A DNA stretch of 64,000 nucleotides, from positions 159,618 through 223,617 of the forward strand of contig WYBU01000009.1 in the NCBI GenBank assembly GCA_011525745.1, in the 5' to 3' direction. Below, piece by piece: positions 18,217-27,552 of the stretch. Numbering within the stretch: the first letter of the stretch is position 1; each line of letters opens with the position of its first letter. This DNA comes from Planctomycetaceae bacterium. GTDB lineage: Bacteria; Planctomycetota; Phycisphaerae; UBA1845; UTPLA1. The position numbers and the translations under genes were made by a program. Below the pieces are notes generated by a model. It had not been told where the DNA came from. It ran no database searches and saw nothing but the letters and a program-made list of their open reading frames with translations.

Positions 18217-18438
18217 TCGTCCGCGTCGGGATTGTCGTTTCAGAACCCGCCGCGCAAGCGGGGGGCCGCGCGGCATGATCCGAGACGCAAGCGCCGGCGC
18301 TGCGGTTACTCCGCCATGTGAGGGTCACCCCGGCGCTTGCGCTTGGGGCTCGGATTAGGGAACTCGGAACGCGGAAGTCGCCGCGACGCGGAGGGCCGCC
18401 CGACGGAATCCGAGCCGCGGGCGCCATCGCTGCGTCCG

Positions 18439-19443
18439 TCAGGCGCAGGTCAGCACCGGCCGCCGCGCAGTGTCCATCTCCGTTAACAGCACTTCGACCG
18501 CAGCGTGGTATTCACTCGCCGATGAGATCGATCGCACGCGCTGCTGGAACTTCGGGCAGCGACCGAAGTGCCTCGTGTACCAGCTTGTCCGCTGGCGGAA
18601 CGCAATGCACGCCAGCCGTTCGCCGCGCAGCCGCAGCAGATGATCGAAGTGGCGGTTCATCAGCTCGATTCGATCGTGCGCCGACGGCGGCGGCGGAACG
18701 CGGCCGGCCGTCAGCAGCGCATGAGCGTCGCGGAAGATCCACGGATCGCTCAGCGCCGCGCGGCCGATCATCACGCCGCGACAGCCCGTGACCGCCATCA
18801 TGTTTCGTACGTCCTGCGGGCATTTCACGTCGCCGTTGCCGATGATGGGAATTCGCCGAACGGCTTCGACCACGCGCGCGATGCCGTCGAGGCTGACGCG
18901 GCCGGCAAACTTCTGCGCCGCGGTCCGGCCGTGCACGGTGACGGCCGAAACGCCGACGTCCTCGAAGCGCCGCGCCAGTTCCGGGGCGACGATCGAAGAA
19001 TCATCCCAGCCGAGGCGCATCTTGACCGTGACCGGCAGGCGCACGCTGTTCACGACGCGCTGCGCCAGCGTCACCGCCAGGTCCGGCTGCCGCAGCAGCG
19101 CCGAACCGCCGTCGCGCTTGCAGACCTTGTCGACCGGGCAACCCATGTTCAGATCGATCACGGTCGCGCCGCGGGCGGCGCACCATCGCGCGGCATGGGC
19201 CAGTTCGTCCGGTTCGCGGCCGTACAACTGAATGCACAGCGGGCGGTCGGCCGGATCGGTCTGCACCAGCTCGAGCGACTTGGTCGTGCCACGCAACAGG
19301 CCGCGCGGATTCACAAGATCGGTGCATGCCAGCCCGACGCCGCCCAGCGGGCGAACCGTCAGACGAAACGCCAGATCGCAGTAACCCGCGATGGGCGAGA
19401 GCAGCAGGCGGGATTCGAGCCGTACGTCGCCGATGCGAAGCAT
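18439..19443 (-). CDS. dus: tRNA-dihydrouridine synthase (Dus family)
   Basis: A 334-residue FMN enzyme that reduces uridine to dihydrouridine in the tRNA D-loop. Typical motifs are SPIAGYCDLAFR near residue 16, DLNMGCPVDKVCKRDGG near 96 with the catalytic Cys in MGCP, VTVKMRLGWDDS near 140, AVTVHGRTAAQKF near 168, IPIIGNGDV near 200 and MIGRAALSDPWIF near 225. The C-terminal helical domain contacts tRNA. The most likely subgroup is DusB-like, but this is not certain. ATG 19443 (MLRIGDVRLESRLLLSPIAG) matches the family; an upstream start at 19521 would add a cysteine- and arginine-rich extension. Confidence 0.92.
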   Translation of the reverse strand: MLRIGDVRLESRLLLSPIAGYCDLAFRLTVRPLGGVGLACTDLVNPRGLLRGTTKSLELVQTDPADRPLCIQLYGREPDELAHAARWCAARGATVIDLNMGCPVDKVCKRDGGSALLRQPDLAVTLAQRVVNSVRLPVTVKMRLGWDDSSIVAPELARRFEDVGVSAVTVHGRTAAQKFAGRVSLDGIARVVEAVRRIPIIGNGDVKCPQDVRNMMAVTGCRGVMIGRAALSDPWIFRDAHALLTAGRVPPPPSAHDRIELMNRHFDHLLRLRGERLACIAFRQRTSWYTRHFGRCPKFQQRVRSISSASEYHAAVEVLLTEMDTARRPVLTCA

Positions 19444-19644
19444 GTCATCACACGTCAATGGTTCACTCGTGCCACAGGACCGCCGGCACGGGCAAGCGAG
19501 CGGCGGAACCGACTCACGCACATGAGTAGAGCTTCATCCGGTCGCCTGGCCGTGTGGAGTGCGAGATGGTCTGCCAGTCGTTGACGTATTTTGCCGCACG
19601 ACGTCCCACCGCACGAACGATCCGCAAGATATCATATCCGATGC

Positions 19645-20997
19645 ATGGCCCTGTCGTACTTCGCACTGCTGCTGTGCTCTCAAACCGCGTTGGGCCAGTC
19701 GGCGCCCGCCTCTCCGCGTTGGGCCGACATCCTCGCGCCCGCCGCCGTCACCTGGCCGGCGCCGTTGCCGCGCGTCACCTGGCGGACCGATCTGTCGGCG
19801 GCGATTGACGAAGCGCGTCGCGATAGCCGGCCGCTGTTCGTCACGCTGCGCTGCCTGCCGTGCAAGCAGTGCGCCGATTTCGACAAAGACGTGCTCGAAG
19901 GCGGCCCGCTGCTGGAGCCGCTGTTGCGGCAATTCGTCACCGTGCGGCTGACGGACATGCGCGAGTTGGACTTGCGCCTCCTGCCGGTCGCGCAGTGGCA
20001 GGACCTCGACTTGTCGTGGTGGGGGTGGTTTCTCGACCCGGCCGGGCGCGTGTATGGCGTCTTCGGCGGACGCGATGAGATTTCGGACACGACGCGCATT
20101 TCGGCGGCGGCGCTGGCGGCGACGCTGCGTCGAGTTCTCGACCATCATTACGACCCGCGGCGTTCTCAATGGAACATTGACGCGGCGGCGCCCGCGCTCG
20201 GTGGCAGGCCGCGAACTCCGGTCGATCTGCCCGGCTACGCCTCGTGGCGGCGGATCAAGCCGGCGGCGGCCGGCGCGGACAACTGCCTGCATTGCCATAA
20301 AGTGGCCGAAATCCTGCGGCAGCCGGCCATCGACGCGGGGAGGTTCGACAAGCGGCGCGACTTCGACGACTGGCCGTTTCCCGAGAACGTGGGGCTGACG
20401 CTGGAGCGCGACGACGGGCTGCGCGTGAGAACAGTACGACCCGAGAGTCCGGCCGCGCGGGCCGGTCTGCGGCGCGGGGACGAGCTGGCCGCGGCGGGCG
20501 GGCGTCGCGTGTTCAGCCAGGCGGACTTCCGCGCGGCGTTGCATCAATCGCCGCGCGGCGACGCGCGCATCCCGATTGTGTGGCGGCGCGGGGCGGACGT
20601 GATGACCGCGGAGCTGGTCGTAGCCGAGGGCTGGCGCGTCGGCGAACTCGGCTGGCGCAAGTCTGTCGCCGAGGCCGCGATCGGCGCGCACATGGGATTC
20701 GGCTGGGCGCTGGCGGTACCGGCCGCGGAGCGGCGTGCGCTGGTTATCGCCGACGGCGCGATGGCGGTGCGTGCGTTTTTCGGCAAGAAGCCGATGGGCG
20801 GGGCGGCATTCGCGGCGGGTTTGCGGCCGCATCACGTCATCACGGCCGTCAACGGCCGGAGTCCCGATCTGTCGGATCGGCCGTTCAAGACATGGTTTCG
20901 CATGAATTTCGAGCCGGGGCAGGAGATCACGCTGACGGTGCGCGAGCGGGACGGTTCGCCACGGAGCATCAGCTATCGCGCGCCGGGGGTGGAGTGA
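19645..20997 (+). CDS. Secreted thioredoxin-like protein with CxxCH and two PDZ-like regions
   Basis: A 450-residue protein. The signal peptide ends at about residue 18 (LLLCSQTALGQSA). A thioredoxin-like domain with TLRCLPCKQCADFD (CLPCKQC near residue 75) and WGWFLDPAGRVYGVFGGRDE follows. A CLHCHK motif near residue 214 looks like a c-type haem site. Two PDZ-like regions then appear: RTVRPESPAARAGLRRGDEL near 270 and AAGLRPHHVITAVNGRSPDL near 395. The thioredoxin part may sense or reduce disulfides outside the cytoplasm. Whether the CxxCH binds haem is unknown. Start ATG 19645 is chosen for its clean signal peptide. Confidence 0.75.
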   Translation: MALSYFALLLCSQTALGQSAPASPRWADILAPAAVTWPAPLPRVTWRTDLSAAIDEARRDSRPLFVTLRCLPCKQCADFDKDVLEGGPLLEPLLRQFVTVRLTDMRELDLRLLPVAQWQDLDLSWWGWFLDPAGRVYGVFGGRDEISDTTRISAAALAATLRRVLDHHYDPRRSQWNIDAAAPALGGRPRTPVDLPGYASWRRIKPAAAGADNCLHCHKVAEILRQPAIDAGRFDKRRDFDDWPFPENVGLTLERDDGLRVRTVRPESPAARAGLRRGDELAAAGGRRVFSQADFRAALHQSPRGDARIPIVWRRGADVMTAELVVAEGWRVGELGWRKSVAEAAIGAHMGFGWALAVPAAERRALVIADGAMAVRAFFGKKPMGGAAFAAGLRPHHVITAVNGRSPDLSDRPFKTWFRMNFEPGQEITLTVRERDGSPRSISYRAPGVE

Positions 20998-21028
20998 GAA
21001 ACGTCGAAACGGCGAAACTGGGGCATCT

Positions 21029-21907
21029 TCATTCGGCTGACGCGAGCTTCGCCCGTGCGAGGTGCAGGAATTCCCGCCATTCGTCGGCGGTCAGCGACTC
21101 GGGGCGGCGACGGCCGTCCATGCACGCGTCTCCGAGCAGCGAATCGGCGGTTGCTCGGCCCACCCAGCCGGTCAGGATGTGCGACAGCGTCTTGCGCCGC
21201 GTCTGGAAAAACCGCCGCACGAGTTCGACGTTGCGTCGGGCATCCGAGCGCTGCGGCGCGCTCATGTCGATGCGGATCAGACGCATCAGCGCCGACTCGA
21301 CTTTCGGCGGCGGCCAGAAGGCCGTGCGCGGCACGATCGCCAGCCGCTCGCTGTGCGCGAGCCAACGGCATGCCAGGCCGGCCGGCCCGTAGTCTCGCGT
21401 GTTGGGCTTCGCCGTCAGGCGCTCGGCGACTTCGCGCTGAATCGAAAAGCACATGCGCACCGGCGGGCGATCCGCCTGCAACAGCGCGAGCAGCAGCGGC
21501 GTGGCGATGTCATAGGGCAGATTGGCCACGAGCTTGACCGGGCCGGACGCTTCATACAGCACCGCCGCCAGTTCCCGCGCGAGCGTCGACTGACCGGCCA
21601 GCGCGTCGCCGCGATGAAGCGTGACGTGGGGACAATCCGCGACGTGTCGGGCGGCGATCTCGGCCAACGTGGTGTCGATCTCAAACGTATGCACGCGACC
21701 GGCCCGCCCGGCCAGCAGTCCGGTCAGGCTGCCGGTGCCGGCGCCGACTTCGATAACGGTGTCCTCGCGCGACAGCTCCGCCGCGGCCAGCAGCTTGTCC
21801 ATGTGGTGGCGATCGATCAGGAAGTGTTGTCCGTAGCGTTTGCGCGGCCGCGCGCCGGCTTCGGTCAGCAGTCGGCGGATGTCGCGTGCGGTTTGAAACG
21901 GGGGCAT
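21029..21907 (-). CDS. rsmA: 16S rRNA dimethyladenosine transferase RsmA (KsgA)
   Basis: A 292-residue methyltransferase that dimethylates the two adjacent adenosines in helix 45 of 16S rRNA. Motifs seen: KRYGQHFLID near residue 26, VIEVGAGTGSLTGLLAGRAG near 53 (SAM binding), FEIDTTLAE, and the catalytic NLPYDIATPLL near 135. FWPPPKVESALMRL near 205 is typical, and the C-terminal helical domain ends DEWREFLHLARAKLA. ATG 21907 is preferred; the longer frame to 21988 runs through a CACGGGCTGCAAGCCCGTG hairpin and is not family-like. Confidence 0.95.
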   Translation of the reverse strand: MPPFQTARDIRRLLTEAGARPRKRYGQHFLIDRHHMDKLLAAAELSREDTVIEVGAGTGSLTGLLAGRAGRVHTFEIDTTLAEIAARHVADCPHVTLHRGDALAGQSTLARELAAVLYEASGPVKLVANLPYDIATPLLLALLQADRPPVRMCFSIQREVAERLTAKPNTRDYGPAGLACRWLAHSERLAIVPRTAFWPPPKVESALMRLIRIDMSAPQRSDARRNVELVRRFFQTRRKTLSHILTGWVGRATADSLLGDACMDGRRRPESLTADEWREFLHLARAKLASAE

Positions 21908-22002
21908 GAAGATGATCCGCGCGCCGTCATTAGCGCGCACGGGCTGCAAGCCCGTGACACGCGGAGCGATTATAATCGCGTCTGACACGAACGGAGGCCG
22001 TC

Positions 22003-22482
22003 ATGCGATCCCACGAAGTCTTGCGCGACGCCGCCGAACGAGTCGGCGTCAAGGCCCTCGCCGCCGAGTTGCGTCTGTCGCCCGCACTCGTCTACAAATG
22101 GTGTCAGGAACCCGGCACCGAGGAAGTCGACGCCAGCGGCGCCCGGAATCCGCTCGACCGACTGGGCGAGATCATCCGCATCACCGGACATCTGCCCGTC
22201 GTGGGCTGGCTCTGCCACGAAGCCGGCGGCTTCTTCGTGCAGAACCCCCGGCCGCGCGGCAAGGAGTCCCACAGCGATCTGCTGCTGGCGACGCAACAGG
22301 TCGTCGAGAGTTTTTCCCGCCTGCTGACCGAGGTCAGCCGCAGCATGGCCGACGACAATCAGATCAGCCCCGAGGAGGCCGATCGCATTCGCGCGAGCTG
22401 GGAACGGCTCAAGTCGACCGGCGAGGCGTTTGTCGTGGCTTGCGAGCGCGGCGTGTATCAGAAGGGCGGCGGCGCCGACTGA
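22003..22482 (+). CDS. CII-like HTH protein of unknown role
   Basis: A 159-residue protein that begins with a helix-turn-helix region (RVGVKALAAELRLSPALVYKWC at about residues 12-33). A mid-part follows with GEIIRITGHLPVVGWLCHEAGGFF, then a helical C-terminus that includes LLATQQVVESFSRLLTEVSR and EEADRIRASWERLKSTGEAF. The pattern resembles phage CII-type regulatory proteins that occur widely as stand-alone genes in planctomycetes. DNA binding is inferred from the HTH. It is divergent from rsmA with 95 bp between them. Confidence 0.65.
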   Translation: MRSHEVLRDAAERVGVKALAAELRLSPALVYKWCQEPGTEEVDASGARNPLDRLGEIIRITGHLPVVGWLCHEAGGFFVQNPRPRGKESHSDLLLATQQVVESFSRLLTEVSRSMADDNQISPEEADRIRASWERLKSTGEAFVVACERGVYQKGGGAD

Positions 22483-22537
22483 CCTCTGACGCAGCGTCAG
22501 CCCGCACGATTCGTCGCCCTTATCGCTCCACAAGGTT

Positions 22538-22616
22538 CAACATGGCCAGGCCCTCGCGTGGCACGCTTGTCGAAGACGCCAGGCCCCGACGGCACGAGGG
22601 CTTGACCATGCCACAC
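22538..22616 (-). repeat. Hairpin repeat family H, copy 2
   Basis: Left end TTCAACATGGCCAGGCCCTCG, right end CGAGGGCTTGACCATGCCAC. The centre (about 35 bases) differs from the other copies. It is inverted relative to copy 1: the GTGGCA end is on the right. Confidence 0.75.
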
Positions 22617-22720
22617 GTGGAAGAGGGCGTATGCAGTTTCCGCACGATGCCTGACCGTCGCGGCCGTCGCGCGCGACACACGGTGCGAATTCCGCACGAT
22701 TAATTCTCGGCGGTTTTGCG

Positions 22721-24478
22721 ATGATTCATTCGCCCCTGTGGCTGCTGATCGGCGCCGTGCTGGCCGGCGGCGGCGCGCCCGTCGCCGGCGAAGTGCCGTC
22801 CCTCGACGCCGAGACGCTCGACGGCGCGGTGCAACGCGGCATCTTCGCGCTGCTCGATCGCATCGAGGTCGAGTGTTTCGTGCGTTTTCGCAATCGTCCC
22901 GGCCGGCGGCCGCGATTCATCGAAATAACGGGCCGTCTGATTGAAGAGCGGGCGACGCACGTGCTGCTGCGCCTGTCTGACGGTTCCGAGCAGCGAATCG
23001 AGCGCGACGACATTCTCGTGATGCGGCAGCGCGGCCTGGTGCAGCCGGACATGGGCGAACCGCACAACGGCGGGCCGTCGGCGCTGATAGCCTTTGCGCT
23101 GCTGTCGGCCGACGTCAGCCCGAGACAGTCGCCGCTCAGCGCGCTGCTGGCGACGCTTGAAGAACATCCGCTCCCCGGCACCTACAGCCGGGCGCTGCGG
23201 GCCGCCGCGTGGGCGCGCTGCGTCGAACGTGCCGGCCACGCGCGCGAGCGATCGCACTATCAGCGGTTGCTGAACATCGACGTGGCCTGGCTGGCGCAGG
23301 CCGCGCGGCCCAACGGCTACTACTCTTACGTCCGCGACGGCGACGCGCACGAGGACAACTCGGTGACGCAGTTCGCCAACCTGGCGATGGCCGCGGCGGC
23401 CGAAGCGTGGGCCGAAGTCCCGCCGCGCTACTGGGAGGCGGTGGAGCACCACTGGCTGTCGCTGCAATTGCCGAACGGCGGCTGGTCCTACAACGACGAC
23501 AACAAGCAGCCACGGCCGTCGATGACCGTCGCCGGCGCGAACAGTCTGTACCTGGTGCTGGATCACCTTTACCCGCGGCTGGAGCGTCCTTATCGGCGCC
23601 TGGAGGGAGCGCGCGTCTTCGACTCGGTTCAGCAGAAACGCGCGCGTGTCTTTGAGGCGCTGCGCCGCGCGGACGCGGCGCTGGCGGCCGATCCCCCCGC
23701 GATCCGCGACTGGCATGGCTACAACCTCTTCGGTCTCGAGCGGCTGGGCATCGCCAGCGGGCGCATCGACATCGGCGGGCGCGACTGGTTCATGTCGTAC
23801 GCGCCGGAGCTGATCGGCCGCGAATGGGGTGGCGACGCCATCGCCGACTCGTTCGCGCTGATCTTCCTCGTGTTCGGCCGAGCGCCGATCTGGATTCAGC
23901 AGCTCGACTGGGGCGGGCGATCGATGGAGCGGCAGCGCAACGGCCGGGCGCTGCACTTCCTGACGAAGTACCTGTCGCGCACTTTCGAGAAGCCGCATCG
24001 CTGGCGCTGGATACCGGAGGATGCCGAGCTGAGCGCGCTCGAGGCGTCGCCGATTTTGTACATCGCCGGCGACGAGGCCCTGTCGCTCAGCAGCGCGTCG
24101 CAGGAGCGGCTGCGCGCGTACCTCGACCGCGGCGGCGCGCTGTTCCTTCACGCGGACCTGGCCGACAAACGATTCGTCGAGTCGGCCACGGCGATGTTCG
24201 AGCGGATGTATCGCGAGCAGGGCTGGCGTTTCCGGCAGTTGCCGGGGGACCACAAGCTGTTTTCGTGTTACTACGGGCGCGAAGGGGGCTGGAAATCGCC
24301 GCCGCCTTTGTGGGGATTGAGCGACGGTCAGCGTGAGCGAATACTCCTGTGCCCCGTCGACATCGCCGGCGCGTGGCACCAGAACCTGATGCGGTTTCAT
24401 CCCGATCTTTTTCAACTGATGGTCAACGTTCGCGTCTATCTTGCGCCGTCCTATCGAGCGCTTCGCGCGCGGCCGTAA
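22721..24478 (+). CDS. Secreted DUF4159 protein with terpene-cyclase-like repeats
   Basis: A 585-residue protein with a signal peptide of about 24 residues (WLLIGAVLAGGGAPVAG). Residues 35-330 contain alpha/alpha-toroid repeats of the prenyltransferase/squalene-oxidase type (YYSYVRDGDAHEDNSVTQFA, then LPNGGWSYNDDNKQPRPSMT with QLPNGGWSY). The last 160 residues form a DUF4159 domain (LYIAGDEALSLSSASQERL, YLDRGGALFLHADLADKRF), a flavodoxin-like fold often found in planctomycetes. The joint presence suggests a secreted or periplasmic protein of unknown activity. The catalytic DxDD or DCTAE motifs of cyclases are not seen, so enzymatic cyclase activity is doubtful. Confidence 0.8.
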   Translation: MIHSPLWLLIGAVLAGGGAPVAGEVPSLDAETLDGAVQRGIFALLDRIEVECFVRFRNRPGRRPRFIEITGRLIEERATHVLLRLSDGSEQRIERDDILVMRQRGLVQPDMGEPHNGGPSALIAFALLSADVSPRQSPLSALLATLEEHPLPGTYSRALRAAAWARCVERAGHARERSHYQRLLNIDVAWLAQAARPNGYYSYVRDGDAHEDNSVTQFANLAMAAAAEAWAEVPPRYWEAVEHHWLSLQLPNGGWSYNDDNKQPRPSMTVAGANSLYLVLDHLYPRLERPYRRLEGARVFDSVQQKRARVFEALRRADAALAADPPAIRDWHGYNLFGLERLGIASGRIDIGGRDWFMSYAPELIGREWGGDAIADSFALIFLVFGRAPIWIQQLDWGGRSMERQRNGRALHFLTKYLSRTFEKPHRWRWIPEDAELSALEASPILYIAGDEALSLSSASQERLRAYLDRGGALFLHADLADKRFVESATAMFERMYREQGWRFRQLPGDHKLFSCYYGREGGWKSPPPLWGLSDGQRERILLCPVDIAGAWHQNLMRFHPDLFQLMVNVRVYLAPSYRALRARP

Positions 24479-24632
24479 CGCTGCGAACACAATACAAATT
24501 TTTCGATTCGGCCGCGGCCTTGATTCGCGCTGCGGCATCGGTTCTATTTCGGCGACCATGCAGGCGTAGGCGAGCGAGCCGCCAGGTGACATATAGGACC
24601 AATAGATCTTATGCCTTAACAAGGGACTGTGT

Positions 24633-24959
24633 TTGCAACCTATTGACAACACGAATGTTATAGAGCTTCGACGGAGGGCGAGATCGCTTCGCACCTTGCT
24701 TCAAACCGGCCGTGCCGGAACCACTCCGGCGTTCATTGAGCAAGTCCGCCAAGCCCTGGCGGATCATGGTCTGATAAAGGTCAGGATTTCCGCCGCCAGC
24801 CGGTCCGATTGTCGCAATCTCGCCCAGCGGCTGGCCCATGCCACCGCGAGCGTGCTGGTCGACCTGACCGGTTACGTGGTCGTTCTATACTCCCCGGTCG
24901 CGGATGGCCGCCCCGCGCCCGGCGGGCCGGACGCGGCGAAGGATCGCAGCGAGCAATGA
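24633..24959 (+). CDS. YhbY-like CRM domain RNA-binding protein
   Basis: A 108-residue protein with a CRM (CRS1-YhbY) domain: LRRRARSLRTLLQTGRAGTT near residue 12, FIEQVRQALADHGLIKVRIS near 33 and VLVDLTGYVVVLYSPV near 75. YhbY proteins bind pre-50S ribosomal particles. The start is TTG 24633 (LQPIDNTNVIELRRR), since no ATG precedes the domain. The stop overlaps the ATG of the next gene (ATGA at 24956-24959), so it is translationally coupled to the M16 pair. Confidence 0.8.
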   Translation: MQPIDNTNVIELRRRARSLRTLLQTGRAGTTPAFIEQVRQALADHGLIKVRISAASRSDCRNLAQRLAHATASVLVDLTGYVVVLYSPVADGRPAPGGPDAAKDRSEQ

Positions 24960-26203
24960 GCACCCCACAGGAATTCTTTCATCAACGGCTCAGCAACGGC
25001 GTGGAACTGGCCATCGAGCGGCTGCCCGGACGGCGCACCGTGGCGTGCGACATCCGCATGTTGACCGGCCTCGTGGATGAGCCGGACGAGCTGCTGGGCC
25101 TGGCGCACATCACGGAACAAACGATCTCGAAAGGCACCGCCGAGCATAGCGGACAGGCATTGTCCGACGCCTTCGACGCGATGGGCATTCAGCACGCGTC
25201 GTGGGTCGGGCGCGAGTCGTTCGGCTTTCGCTATCTGTGCCTTCCGGAATACGTCGGACCGGCCTTCGACCTTCACGCCGAGATGCTGCGGCTGCCGAGC
25301 TTTCCCGACGAGTCGTGTCAGGTCGCCGTGGCGCTGGCCGGTCAGGAGCTGACCGCACTGGAGGATGAGCCGGACGAGTTGGCGCGGCGTGAGCTGGCGC
25401 GGCAGGCCTACGGCTCCAGGCTGGGCCGCCACGCACTGGGCAACGCGCGCACGCTGCGCAGCATCACGCGCGATCACGTGAGCGAATTCTGGCGGACGCA
25501 CTTCGGCGCGGCGCGGCTTCAGGTCGTGCTGGCCGGTCCGCTGGAGCCGTCGCGCGTCGTCGATCAGCTCGAGCGCTCGTTCGCCGGATTCGGCAATCCG
25601 CCCGACGACGGTCGCCTGCCGAGGCCGATCGAGTTTTCGCCGGTGCGCACGCATCGGCATAAGGAGCTGGAGCAGGAGCAGATACACATGTGCTGGCCGG
25701 GCGTGCCGGTGCAGAGCGACGAGTTCGCGGTCGAGCGCGTTCTGCTGGCGATCTTGTCGGAGGGAATGAGCTCGCGGCTGTTCGTCGAGGTGCGCGAGAA
25801 GCTGGGGTTGGTTTATTGGGTGGGCGCGTGGCACGAGCATCCGCGCTCGGGCGGAATGATCTTCGTGGGCGCCTCGACCACGCCGCAGCGCTGCGACGAA
25901 ACTTTCGGCGTGCTGCTGCGCGAGGTCGACCGCCTGGCCGAGGACATCACCGAAGACGAGCTGCGCCGCGCGAAGCGTGGCCTGATCGCCCGGACCGAGA
26001 CGCACGGCGACATCACGCGGGCGCACGCGGCGGAGCTGGCTTCCGACCTGTTCTATTTCGGCCGGCCGAGGCCGATGGCGGCGAAGATCGCGCAGATCGA
26101 GGCGGTCACGGCCGACGACGTTCGCGGGTATCTGTCGCGCCATCCGCGCGATCGGCTCAGCGTGGTGACGCTGGGGCCGCGCGAGCTGAAGGCGGCGGGA
26201 TAG
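24956..26203 (+). CDS. M16 peptidase-like subunit lacking HxxEH (R/Y-type partner)
   Basis: A 415-residue M16B-family protein with two repeated domains. At the position of the metal-binding HxxEH there is LAHITEQTISKG, so the second His is replaced by Gln and the zinc site is broken. In the C-terminal half the typical REKLGLVYWVGAW is intact, giving the Arg/Tyr pair that binds substrate backbone. This is the layout of the non-catalytic subunit of two-chain M16 peptidases such as SPH2681/SPH2682 of Sphingomonas and mitochondrial MPP. Its partner follows 91 bp downstream. ATG 24956 overlaps the yhbY-like stop. Confidence 0.85.
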   Translation: MSTPQEFFHQRLSNGVELAIERLPGRRTVACDIRMLTGLVDEPDELLGLAHITEQTISKGTAEHSGQALSDAFDAMGIQHASWVGRESFGFRYLCLPEYVGPAFDLHAEMLRLPSFPDESCQVAVALAGQELTALEDEPDELARRELARQAYGSRLGRHALGNARTLRSITRDHVSEFWRTHFGAARLQVVLAGPLEPSRVVDQLERSFAGFGNPPDDGRLPRPIEFSPVRTHRHKELEQEQIHMCWPGVPVQSDEFAVERVLLAILSEGMSSRLFVEVREKLGLVYWVGAWHEHPRSGGMIFVGASTTPQRCDETFGVLLREVDRLAEDITEDELRRAKRGLIARTETHGDITRAHAAELASDLFYFGRPRPMAAKIAQIEAVTADDVRGYLSRHPRDRLSVVTLGPRELKAAG

Positions 26204-26294
26204 GACCGGCGGAAGCGATCGGGCCGATGCCCGCTTGCCGCAGTGGATTGCATGGTGACTCCCCGCCCGCGGGCGGACTTTCCGGGGTGGTTTC

Positions 26295-27533
26295 ATGACG
26301 TTTATTGACCAGGTTCTTCCTTCCGGCCTTCGCGTCGTCATCGAGCCGATGGATGCCGTCGCGTCGGCCGCGGCCGGGTTTCTGGTGCGCACCGGCGCCC
26401 GCGACGAAGTCCCCGAGCAGGCCGGCGTGTCGCACTTTCTCGAGCACATGTGCTTCAAGGGCACTCCGAAGCGCTCGTGGCACGACATCACGATAGGCTT
26501 CGACGACCTCGGCAGCACCTACAACGCGTTTACGTCCAAGGAGCGCACGTTCTACTTCGGCTGGGTGCGCCGCGGCGATTTGGCGGCCCAGATCGAGCTG
26601 CTGGCCGACATGATGCGCTCGACGCTGCCGCCCGACGAATTCGCCACCGAGAAGAACGTCATCCTCGAAGAAATCGCCATGTCGCGCGATCAGATCGAGC
26701 ACCACGTGTACGACCTGATCCATGAGCGCGCCTTCGACGGGCATCCGCTCGGCTGGCCGGTGCTCGGCGACGAAAAGACCGTCGCGCGCCTGACGCGCGA
26801 CGAGATGCACGCCTACTTCTCGCAGCGCTATCACCCGGCCAACATGGTGCTGGTCGTCGCCGGCAACGTCGACCCGCGGGAAGTGCTCGACTTCGCCGAG
26901 CGGCTGTGCGACGGCTGGCCGGCGTCGGCGCCCCGGCCGCAGCGCGGCCTGCCCGGGCGCTTCGCGCCGGGAACGGCCATGCTGCATCTCGAGCGCTTCA
27001 AGCAGCATTCGGTATGCTGGTGCTATCCGGGGCCGGCGCTGATCGACGAGCGCGACAGCGAGGCGGCCGACGCGCTGGCGGCGATCCTGGGCGGATCGAA
27101 CTCGCGGTTCTTCTGGAACATCGTGCAGCAGGGGATTGCGCCGGTGGCTTCGGCGTGGCGGGTCGATTACTCGGATTGCGGCCTGATGGTGCTGTTCGGT
27201 TTTTGCGAACCGGAACATGCCCCCGCGCTTTCGGTGGCGTTGCAGCGCGAGGCCGAGCGCGTGACCCGCGAGGGCGTCACCGACGAGGAGTTGGGCCGCG
27301 TCAAGAACCGCCGGCGTACGTCGCTGGTGGTCGAGGCCGAGTCGCCATACCATCGGCTGACGCAACTGGCGGATGACGTGGATGTGTTCGGCCGACCGCG
27401 CACGGTGGCCGAACGCATGGAGGCGGTGGAGTCGCTGACGCGCGAACGGCTGGCCGAGTATCTGGAGCGCTGGCCGATCACGCGCGACGGCCTGATGGTC
27501 AGCGTCGGCCCGCGCCGCTGGCCGGAGGCGTAG
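26295..27533 (+). CDS. M16 zinc peptidase, catalytic subunit
   Basis: A 412-residue M16B peptidase. The inverted zinc motif is SHFLEHMCFKGTPKRSWHDI near residue 47 (HxxEH), with the third ligand Glu in EKNVILEEIAMSRDQ near 125. The C-terminal half has SRFFWNIVQQGIAPVASAW where most homologues show SRLFxxLREKxGLAY, so the Arg/Tyr pair is missing. This exactly complements the preceding gene. The pair should act as a heterodimer that degrades short peptides. Cellular location is unclear, since neither subunit has a signal peptide. Confidence 0.88.
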   Translation: MTFIDQVLPSGLRVVIEPMDAVASAAAGFLVRTGARDEVPEQAGVSHFLEHMCFKGTPKRSWHDITIGFDDLGSTYNAFTSKERTFYFGWVRRGDLAAQIELLADMMRSTLPPDEFATEKNVILEEIAMSRDQIEHHVYDLIHERAFDGHPLGWPVLGDEKTVARLTRDEMHAYFSQRYHPANMVLVVAGNVDPREVLDFAERLCDGWPASAPRPQRGLPGRFAPGTAMLHLERFKQHSVCWCYPGPALIDERDSEAADALAAILGGSNSRFFWNIVQQGIAPVASAWRVDYSDCGLMVLFGFCEPEHAPALSVALQREAERVTREGVTDEELGRVKNRRRTSLVVEAESPYHRLTQLADDVDVFGRPRTVAERMEAVESLTRERLAEYLERWPITRDGLMVSVGPRRWPEA

Positions 27534-27552
27534 GCCCGACCGGAGCAGGCCT

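Noticed and set aside
22700..24694. A 664-codon minus-strand frame
   Set aside because: Antisense to the DUF4159 protein, which has a signal peptide and family motifs.
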